From positions 1 through 64,000 of the forward strand of contig NZ_LWMS01000010.1 of the NCBI RefSeq assembly GCF_003149675.1: 64,000 bases of DNA, given 5' to 3'. Below the pieces are notes generated by a model. It was not told where the DNA came from. It made no database searches and worked only from the letters and a program-made list of their open reading frames with translations. This DNA comes from Methanosphaera cuniculi (GTDB taxonomy: Archaea; Methanobacteriota; Methanobacteria; Methanobacteriales; Methanobacteriaceae). Made by a program: the position numbers and the translations under genes. Within the stretch, counting starts at the first letter, position 1, and the number at the start of each line of letters is the position of its first letter. Shown piece after piece: positions 57,557 through 64,000 of this stretch.

Positions 57557-59341
57557 TTATGGTTCTTCTTCTAGGTAGTAATATTCACCTTTTTCTTTTT
57601 GTTCCCGGTCAAGGAAACTATCATGTTTATTTACACGTGGTCTGTTTGTTTCTTTATCACGACGGAATGTTATTTCTACATCAGATAAAAATTTGTTCAT
57701 TGCATCACGTAGGTTTATTGGTGCTGTTGCATGTCCATGTTCTCCTGGTGTTCCATAGAAAACCATTGCTCGATCTGATACATAGTCTATAAATACAATA
57801 TCGTGATCTACTATTATTGCTGATTTATCATCACGTGTTATGATGTGTTTTATTGCTTTTGCAACTTTTAATCTTTGTTCAACATCCAGGAATGCTGTTG
57901 GTTCATCAAGAAGGTAGATGTCAGCATCTTGTGATAGTGTTGCTGCTGTTGCTAGACGTTGTAGTTCCCCACCTGATAGTTTTGCTACGTGTTTATCTAG
58001 TATTTTATCAAGATCAAATGGTTTTAGTATATCTGAGTTAAATAGTGGTGTTCCATATCCTTGTGCATTCATATATAAGAAATCTTGTACAGATCCTTGG
58101 AAGTCTGTGTTTATGTATTGTGGTTTATATGCTATTTCTACTTCATCTTCAACTTCTCCACTATCTGGCTTTGTAATTCCTGCAAGCATCTTAGCATATG
58201 TTGTTTTTCCTATACCATTTGGTCCAAATGCTGTTATTACTTGACTTTGTGGTATTTCTCCAGCATCTACATTTATCTCAAAGCTTGGATATTTCTTATC
58301 AAAGTCTGTGTATTGAGTTATTATTTCTGATTCAATTAATTGATTTGGTGGTCTTATTTCAAATTCTATTGGCTGACTTCGTATACGTACATTTTCTTCA
58401 TTTAAAAATCCATTTACATATGCATTAATTCCTACACGTACACCTCTAAGTTTTGATACTACTCCAAATCCTCCTTCTTGTCCATACATTACATGAATGT
58501 AGTCACTCATAGCATCAAGTGTTGCAAGATCGTGTTCTATTACAAGTACATTACGTTTTTCACTAGCAAGATCTCGTATTACTTCTATTGTATTTAGTCT
58601 TTGTTTTACATCTAGCCATGATGTTGGTTCATCTATGTAGTAGAAGTCAGCATCTTTTAGTACTGCTGCTGCTATTGATATTCTTTGAAGTTCTCCACCA
58701 GATAAGTTTTTAACTTCTCGATCCATAATCTTTGATAGTTCTAGTTTTTCAACTACATCATCAAGTTTATTTCTTTCATCTACACTTTCAAGTAGTGGTC
58801 TTACTTCTCCTTTAACAACTTTTGGTAGAACATCTACCATTTGAGGTTTGTATGCTAGTTTTATTTCATTTTGTGATAGTTTTTTGAAGTAGTTTTGTAG
58901 TTGTGATCCTTTAAAGTGATCTATTACATTATCCCATGTTGCTTCTTCATCATAGTGTCCAAAGTTTGGTATAATTTGACCTGATAAGATGTTTAATATT
59001 GTTGATTTTCCAATACCATTAGGACCAAGTAATCCAACAACTGATCCTTCATTAATTGTTGGCATACCAAATAATTCAAAACTATTTTGTCCAAAACGAT
59101 GAACTGGATCTTCATCAAGTGTTTCAGGTAAGTTTATTATGCTTATTGCATTAAATACACATCTGTTGGTACATATTCCACAACCACTACATAGTTCTTC
59201 TGATATTACTGGTTTTTTATCATCTTCACTTACAACTATTGTATCTTCCTGCATTCTTACACCCGGACAGTATTCGATACATTGATAGTTACATTTTTGT
59301 GGTTGACATTTATCTTTTTCTATTATTGCTATTCGACTCAA
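57557..59341 (-). CDS. ABCE1/RLI ribosome-recycling ATPase
   Basis: 594 residues. Two 4Fe-4S ferredoxin-like clusters at the N-terminus ([16 protein letters not shown] and [11 protein letters not shown]), then two ABC domains: Walker [10 protein letters not shown] (~109-117) and GPNGIGKTT (~375), signature LSGGELQR twice, and Walker B ... [10 protein letters not shown] and [11 protein letters not shown]. It splits 70S-type ribosomes after termination together with aPelota. Full length and universally conserved in archaea. Followed by a radical SAM gene. Confidence 0.97.
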   Translation of the reverse strand: MSRIAIIEKDKCQPQKCNYQCIEYCPGVRMQEDTIVVSEDDKKPVISEELCSGCGICTNRCVFNAISIINLPETLDEDPVHRFGQNSFELFGMPTINEGSVVGLLGPNGIGKSTILNILSGQIIPNFGHYDEEATWDNVIDHFKGSQLQNYFKKLSQNEIKLAYKPQMVDVLPKVVKGEVRPLLESVDERNKLDDVVEKLELSKIMDREVKNLSGGELQRISIAAAVLKDADFYYIDEPTSWLDVKQRLNTIEVIRDLASEKRNVLVIEHDLATLDAMSDYIHVMYGQEGGFGVVSKLRGVRVGINAYVNGFLNEENVRIRSQPIEFEIRPPNQLIESEIITQYTDFDKKYPSFEINVDAGEIPQSQVITAFGPNGIGKTTYAKMLAGITKPDSGEVEDEVEIAYKPQYINTDFQGSVQDFLYMNAQGYGTPLFNSDILKPFDLDKILDKHVAKLSGGELQRLATAATLSQDADIYLLDEPTAFLDVEQRLKVAKAIKHIITRDDKSAIIVDHDIVFIDYVSDRAMVFYGTPGEHGHATAPINLRDAMNKFLSDVEITFRRDKETNRPRVNKHDSFLDREQKEKGEYYYLEEEP

Positions 59342-59847
59342 AATATAATAACTCCTATACCATTTTTTTATCTAAAAAATTTTTTCCTGTCTTATTTTTT
59401 TATTTTATTATAAAAATAAATATTATTATTTTATTAAATTGATAAAATTTTATTTTATTTTTTTTTAAAGCTTTATAAGATGTTCTATTTTAATTTTTTT
59501 TCATATAATATTTTATCAATTTTTGTATAAAAAGTAGAATAAAGCTGTTTTTTTAAATGATTTTATAGTTATTAATAATTTATGTTTTTTTTAGTATATA
59601 GTTTTTTTAATCAAATTAAATCTTATTGTTTTAAAGATTTAAAGAAGTTAATATATTGGATAAAAATATAATTATTTTTCTATGAACTTTTAAATTTTCC
59701 ATTTTTAATATATTTTTTTGAATTAATATGAATACTATTAAATACTTAGATTTTTATATTATTTATTAGATATTATCTTTTTTTTAGATAATATATTAAA
59801 TAAAATTAATTATTTTATAGAAAAATAAATTTAAGGAGTTATTGATT
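59342..59847. other. divergent intergenic region RLI / histone
   Basis: 506 bases, AT-rich. Near the histone an inverted repeat ATATTATCT-T7-AGATAATAT (59770-59794) overlaps a TATA-like AATATATTA (59790-59798). No ORF. Confidence 0.45.
59770..59798 (+). promoter_or_regulatory. inverted repeat overlapping the histone TATA box
   Basis: A perfect 9-bp inverted repeat around a T7 spacer (59770-59794) runs into AATATATTA. The transcription start would be near 59823, 25 nt before the ATG. Candidate operator or simply an AT-rich promoter. Confidence 0.4.
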
Positions 59848-60057
59848 ATGGAAACATTACCAATCGCACCTATTGGAAGAATTTTATCTAACTCTGGTGC
59901 ATCAAGAGCAACAAAAGATGCAAAGATAGAATTATCTAAATGCTTAACTGAACTCGGAGATGAAATTGCTAAAGAATCAGTTGAAATAGCAAAATACTCA
60001 GGAAGAAAAACAGTAAAAGCATCAGATATCGAATTAGCTTTAAAACTTAAATTTTAA
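59848..60057 (+). CDS. archaeal histone (HMf-like), second gene
   Basis: 69 residues: METLPIAPIGRILSNSGASR, then DAKIELSKCLTELGDEI and [20 protein letters not shown]. The whole three-helix fold is present including the C-terminal end missing from the 65-residue histone at 30314. A Cys at position 33 is unusual for histones. I use ATG 59848, behind AAGGAGTTATTG; a TTG at 59842 overlaps that site. Monocistronic, between RLI and the R-M locus. Confidence 0.93.
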   Translation: METLPIAPIGRILSNSGASRATKDAKIELSKCLTELGDEIAKESVEIAKYSGRKTVKASDIELALKLKF

Positions 60058-60281
60058 GTATAATATTCTATTTTTGATATATAAATTAAAAAAAGACTAT
60101 TTTTTTAAGTCATTTATGATAAAAAAAAATAAGTTATCATAAGTCATGTAATTAAATAGTCTTTCCCAATTTATTTCTTTTAATTTTTACATAATTTACC
60201 AAAAAACAACACTTTTTCTAGTTCTAAAAATATTCTAAAAATAAACTATTTTCTTTTTATTAATTTAATTTCTTATAAAAT
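60058..60281. other. short gene-free region before the recognition cassette
   Basis: 224 bases of A/T-rich DNA ending where homology to the R-M gene begins (ATG at 60282). It contains no ribosome binding site for the following frame, consistent with that frame being a silent cassette. Confidence 0.4.
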
Positions 60282-60996
60282 ATGATTCTTGATGATAAAC
60301 ATGAGAAAAACCAGTTTACTAATTACCTGAATTCTATTAATAAAGGCATATTTATTCCATATGGGGAACTAATTAGTATTTATAAAAAGGTTTCTAAAAT
60401 TGATAATATATGTTCTAATAATGTCCAGAACATTAGTTCGGGACTAAAACCATATGGGCTACGTACTGACTTTTTTAATGATCCATCAAAGTATAAATTA
60501 CCAGATGTTTCTGCTGAAAGACATTCATCTAATGATATTGAAATATATGGATTATTATGATAAGAAAAGAGTAATAAGATATGTTCCTGAAGATTATCCA
60601 ATACCTTATGGAAAAGAGAATATTAAAAAATGGAAAGTTTTTGGATCATATGCATATGGTAGAGGAACTTATGGAGAAAAAACACCTGAGTTAATTATTG
60701 GTAAGCCTAATCAAATTTGTACAGAAACTTTTCTATCATTTGGACCATTTGATACTGAATTTGAAGCAAAAGCTTTTAAAAAATATTATAATGGAAAATT
60801 TTTTAGAGCATTATTAGGTATTTTAAAGAATACACAACATAGTACTACTAGTTTTCACATTGTACCACTACAAAACTTTACTAAAAAATCAGATATTGAT
60901 TGGAGTAAAAGCATTTCCCAAATTGATGAACAATTATATAATAAATATAATTTAAATAATGAAGAAAGAGAATTTATAGAAAAGAAAGTTGAATAA
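60282..60996 (+). pseudogene. detached C-terminal target-recognition cassette of the R-M enzyme (inverted, silent)
   Basis: This plus-strand stretch encodes a second version of the last ~238 residues of the minus-strand R-M protein at 61083. It opens MILDDKHEKNQFTNYLNSIN (partner: MVLDDKHESKFRTKLNSAN), runs to DIEIYGLL, then changes frame (net +1: extra AT and lost G near 60546-60558) and continues YDKKRVIRYVPEDYPIP ... GKPNQICTETFLSFGPFDTE to KKVE. No promoter or ribosome binding site is evident. The part after the frameshift (60553 to 60996) is an intact alternative C-terminus. Best read as a silent specificity cassette or decayed duplicate. Confidence 0.8.
60475..60606 (+). repeat. inverted repeat, left arm (~131 bp, near-identical)
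   Basis: Matches the complement of 61491-61621 with one substitution (G/A in the TTTCTGCTG/TTTCTACTG word) plus the AT insertion and G deletion. Sequence outside the block on both sides is much more diverged (about amino-acid-level similarity only). It encodes DPSKYKLPDV ... SNDIEI ... VIRYVPEDYPIP. Confidence 0.85.
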
Positions 60997-61082
60997 TTAC
61001 TTCCTCTTCATTTAAAATTTTTAATTAATAAGTTATAAATATTATTTTAAAAAATAAAATGTTAATAATTTAAAGATTATTA

Positions 61083-63770
61083 CTATTTATTCAATCTCTT
61101 GTCTTCTATTTTTTCTTCTAAAAATAATATCTCATCCTCATTTAAAGAATATTTTTCATACAGTTGTTTATCTATATCTGATATGCTATTTGACCAATTT
61201 ATATCTGATTTTTCTGTGAAATCTTGAATCGGAATATAATCATATACTGTCACGTTATCTTGAGTAGTTTTTAATATTCCTAATAATGATCTAAAAAACT
61301 TTGTATAATAATATTTTTTAAATGACTCTACCTCATATTCAGTTTCAAAAGGACCAAATGCAAGAAATGTCTCAGTACATATTTGTCCAGGTCTTCCAAT
61401 AATAAAATCTGATAGTGACTCACCAAATTTCCCAGAACCATAAGCTTTTGGGACAAATAATTTATATTTTTCAATTGGAACTTTTATCTTAGGTATTGGA
61501 TAATCTTCAGGAACATATCTTATTACTCTTTTCTTATCATACATAATCCATATTTCAATATCATTAGATGAATGTCTTTCAGTAGAAACATCTGGTAATT
61601 TATACTTTGATGGATCATTAAAGAAATTAGTTGTCAAACCATATGGATTACGTCCTGAATTAATATTTTGAATATTATTAAAATCAAGTTTCTCTTTTTG
61701 AGATACTTTTTTATAAATACTTATTAATTCACCATAAGGTATAAAAACACCTGTATTTGCTGAATTTAATTTTGTTCTAAATTTAGATTCATGTTTATCA
61801 TCAAGAACCATAATATCTACTTCACCATCATATTTTTTATCATATGTTAAATACAATACTCCTCCTTTTATATCAGTATTAGGGAATACTAAATTTGAGT
61901 TTTTAAATAAAGTCATAGATCTAATATGTGTATCATTAATCATTTCTTTATTAAACGATTTAATACCTTTTCCAGCACCACTAAGCCATCTAGCTGGGAA
62001 AATCATGTTTATTTTATTTTTTGACAATTTTTTAGCTAAACGGAAAAAATCAGGATAAATTGCAGATGCTGATGCATTAACAGTACCATTTTCACGTTTT
62101 CCATTATCATTTAATTGGTAAGGTGGGTTTCCTACCACTATATCAAATTTCATATTTTTATCTCCAAATTTTTCTAATACTTCTTGTGCTGTTGAACTTA
62201 AATCATTTTTTACCTTATCTACTAAATTATCTACATAAATTAAATTGTTTTCTATCTTTGGATTTTTTTCATATCCATTTAATGTTCTGTATGTTATGGT
62301 TTTCGCCATTGGAGTTTTATTTAGTACATAGATATTTTTTTCCAGTATTTCTCTCCATAATTTTTTGTTCCAATCTTTACTATCCACATAAGGATTTTCT
62401 TGTTTTTTACGTTTTTTATATAATGTATATGCCATGTATAGTGGATATAATCCTGTCTTTGAGTTAATTTCCAATATTTTTGTATTTGGTTTGAAAACGT
62501 CATCAGTTATTTGTTTTTTATTTATATATCGTATTTTGTTATCAGGATCTTTCTCTTGATAAGTTTTATTATAAAAATTATACCCACCTATAGATTCTCC
62601 AAGTTGCATGTTTACAACTCGCCATGGTGTTAATACTGTTTCTTTATCTGGATTTCTGAATCCTTGAAACATACTTGTTATTTTATCTATTCGTTCTTCT
62701 ATTGGTAATGCATCTGCTGTTTGTGCTGTTCGTCTAATTCGTTTTCCAGCTTCTATAAATATTTCAGCATCATAATATTTTTTAAATTGATTAAATTTTT
62801 CTTTAGTTACTCCTTTTGGCATGAATTCATTCCATGATACATCATCAACTATTTGTGTGAAGTTATCTATTGTTACATCATCATTTATTTCCATATCCAT
62901 TCCATAAATCATTAAAGGTATTCTGATTGACATTCCCCTAAGTATTGAAATCATGGTTTGTCTTTGTTTTAGTAGTTGTTGTCTTTTATCCAGTGCTTCT
63001 TGTTCTTCTGGTGTTCTTTCTTTTTTAGGTTTTTTATCAGCTTTCATTGCTCTGGAATATTCTTCATCTGTCATCCCTTGATTGTTTATATCTACTTCAT
63101 TTAATTTTTTTCCTTGTTTTGTTTGTCCTAATATTTTCCTCAGATCATTAAATTCATTTATATCAGTACTTGTTAGTTTTAATAGTTGATCACTGTATAT
63201 TGATGTATCATCGAATCCACTTCTCACTGCTTTTTCTGCTTGTAATCTTTTGAGTTGTATCATCATTCTTTCAAAGTTATATTCTTTCATTTTGTTTCCA
63301 TCAATACCTATTATTGGTAGGAAGTTTAGTAGCTTTTTCATTTCTTGTTTTTGCTGTGGACTATTAATTGTTCCTTTCTTTGTGTTTAGTTTAACTGCTT
63401 GTGATATCATTTTTAGTGATCGATCAGGTGCAAAATCAAATACATATGCTTTTTCTTTTTGTCCATTTTTTCCAAGATATGGTGATTGCACCCTAAATAT
63501 TGATTGTAAATAGTTAGTTGCACTATCTGTATTATTTAGTACTAATATTGCTCCCCATTCAGGTATTGTTGTTCCAACAGTTGCTTTTCTTACAGTTAGA
63601 GTAATAGAATATGATTCTTCAGGCTTATCTGTTATTGCTTCTTTTATCTTATCTAAATCATCTTGTGTTTGTCCATCTTTAGATAAGTTTGCTATATTGT
63701 ATTGTTTAAATATAGGATGTTGTTTTAGTATCTTTTCTAGTTCTACTGCTGCTGGTCTATTTGGCATCAT
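61083..63770 (-). CDS. type II/ISP-like restriction-modification protein: helicase C-half, N6-adenine methylase and recognition domain
   Basis: 895 residues from an internal ATG. Residues 1-~180 look like the end of a superfamily 2 helicase (NRPAAVELEKILKQH, then SITLTVRKATVGTTIPEWGA with a Q-motif VI-like SIFRVQSPY). A methyltransferase follows: motif I ILEINSKTGLYPLYMA, motif IV VVGNPPYQLND (~558-568), which methylates adenine. The last ~330 residues carry target recognition (DDKHESKFRT ... CTETFLAFGP). The proper N-terminus is in another frame (see 63767-64000): relatives read HHLWMMPNRPA, so two extra bases (TA, ~63772) break the gene. A silent alternative C-terminus lies at 60282-60996. 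Confidence 0.85.
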   Translation of the reverse strand: MMPNRPAAVELEKILKQHPIFKQYNIANLSKDGQTQDDLDKIKEAITDKPEESYSITLTVRKATVGTTIPEWGAILVLNNTDSATNYLQSIFRVQSPYLGKNGQKEKAYVFDFAPDRSLKMISQAVKLNTKKGTINSPQQKQEMKKLLNFLPIIGIDGNKMKEYNFERMMIQLKRLQAEKAVRSGFDDTSIYSDQLLKLTSTDINEFNDLRKILGQTKQGKKLNEVDINNQGMTDEEYSRAMKADKKPKKERTPEEQEALDKRQQLLKQRQTMISILRGMSIRIPLMIYGMDMEINDDVTIDNFTQIVDDVSWNEFMPKGVTKEKFNQFKKYYDAEIFIEAGKRIRRTAQTADALPIEERIDKITSMFQGFRNPDKETVLTPWRVVNMQLGESIGGYNFYNKTYQEKDPDNKIRYINKKQITDDVFKPNTKILEINSKTGLYPLYMAYTLYKKRKKQENPYVDSKDWNKKLWREILEKNIYVLNKTPMAKTITYRTLNGYEKNPKIENNLIYVDNLVDKVKNDLSSTAQEVLEKFGDKNMKFDIVVGNPPYQLNDNGKRENGTVNASASAIYPDFFRLAKKLSKNKINMIFPARWLSGAGKGIKSFNKEMINDTHIRSMTLFKNSNLVFPNTDIKGGVLYLTYDKKYDGEVDIMVLDDKHESKFRTKLNSANTGVFIPYGELISIYKKVSQKEKLDFNNIQNINSGRNPYGLTTNFFNDPSKYKLPDVSTERHSSNDIEIWIMYDKKRVIRYVPEDYPIPKIKVPIEKYKLFVPKAYGSGKFGESLSDFIIGRPGQICTETFLAFGPFETEYEVESFKKYYYTKFFRSLLGILKTTQDNVTVYDYIPIQDFTEKSDINWSNSISDIDKQLYEKYSLNEDEILFLEEKIEDKRLNK
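61491..61621 (-). repeat. inverted repeat, right arm (~131 bp) inside the R-M gene
   Basis: Partner of 60475-60606. It lies inside the recognition half of the R-M gene, about 135 codons before its stop codon. The inverted arrangement, with an 884-bp segment between the arms holding both alternative C-terminal ends, is the layout of an invertible specificity switch. Confidence 0.85.
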
Positions 63771-64000
63771 CCATAGAGATGATGTATTTCATCACGATAT
63801 TCGCTTGTAAAAGGCATATTAGTATATTCATGATTGTTATTAATATTTGTTATAATATCTAGAAATGATTTAATTTCTTTTTCATATATGAATTCTTTAT
63901 TATCATTTAATCTGAAGAATTCAGCAAAATTGAAGCTTTTATTTTCAATATCTATAAAAGCATTGTTTTTTATCATTTCTGTAAGTTCATAGACATACAT
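63767..64000 (-). pseudogene. upstream fragment of the R-M helicase (partial at window edge)
   Basis: 77 codons from the window edge: MYVYELTEMIKNNAFIDIEN, NFAEFFRLNDNKEFIYEKEI and MPFTSEYRDEIHHLYG then TGA. Helicase-methylase fusions have MPF-x-EYRDE-x-HHLWMMP at this place, so the frame should pass straight on into the protein at 63770 but is shifted by two bases. The gene continues beyond position 64000, where the nuclease and helicase N-terminal parts should lie; the M at the edge is probably internal. Confidence 0.7.

Overview
The window looks like chromosome from a methanogenic archaeon of the Methanobacteriales, most probably Methanosphaera (close to M. stadtmanae). I infer this from very high A+T, HMf-type histone genes, archaeal gene orders (L7Ae-S28e-L24e-ndk-aIF5B; S6e-aIF2gamma-PIN-Rpo7-Spt4-DPCK-S24e-S27ae), a 7S SRP RNA, archaeal TATA boxes about 27 nt before inferred transcript starts, and ribosome binding sites resembling AGGTGAT/GGAGG. 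No CRISPR array, prophage or insertion sequence is visible.

Layout. 1-121: 5' end of a 16S rRNA gene on the minus strand with its leader. 0.6-6.8 kb: small unknown genes and two tandem trkH genes, the second killed by one in-frame TGA. 7.1-9.6 kb: a P1B-type metal ATPase split by a frameshift, plus its DUF6110 partner. 9.9-15.3 kb: metallo-hydrolase, glycosyltransferase, two overlapping class III pilin-like genes, coaD, a radical SAM protein and a MarR regulator. 15.5-16.9 kb: a frameshifted MATE exporter. 17.1-27.9 kb: aminotransferase, tRNA-Ser(GCT), SRP RNA, RecJ-like DHH protein, nth, aroA, valS. 28-40 kb: fused glycosyltransferase, histone, membrane protein, nadA, thionucleoside phosphorylase, rtcB, archease, Orc1/Cdc6, a decayed Cys-rich gene, a small AbrB-like operon and a UbiA-type prenyltransferase. 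40.5-51.3 kb: two translation/transcription operons and argH. 51.4-59.4 kb: DUF3096 protein, PP-loop ATPase, two GT-C-like membrane proteins, a radical SAM/SPASM enzyme, and ABCE1/RLI. 59.8-64 kb: a second histone and a helicase-methyltransferase restriction-modification (R-M) gene running off the right edge.

Most notable signal: beside the R-M gene, in opposite orientation, lies a second copy of its C-terminal target-recognition region. The two copies share a nearly identical inverted block of about 131 bp (60475-60606 and 61491-61621) and diverge on both sides of it. Recombination across this block would exchange the C-terminal ~135 residues, so the locus looks like an archaeal specificity-switching inverton. 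Other second-look items: several broken genes (trkH2, metal ATPase, MATE, a Cys-rich gene, the R-M gene and its cassette); palindromic candidate operators beside the TATA boxes of the metal ATPase, MATE and pilin transcription units; a structured RNA candidate upstream of L7Ae; and C-tract plus T-tract signals at gene 3' ends that follow gene orientation.
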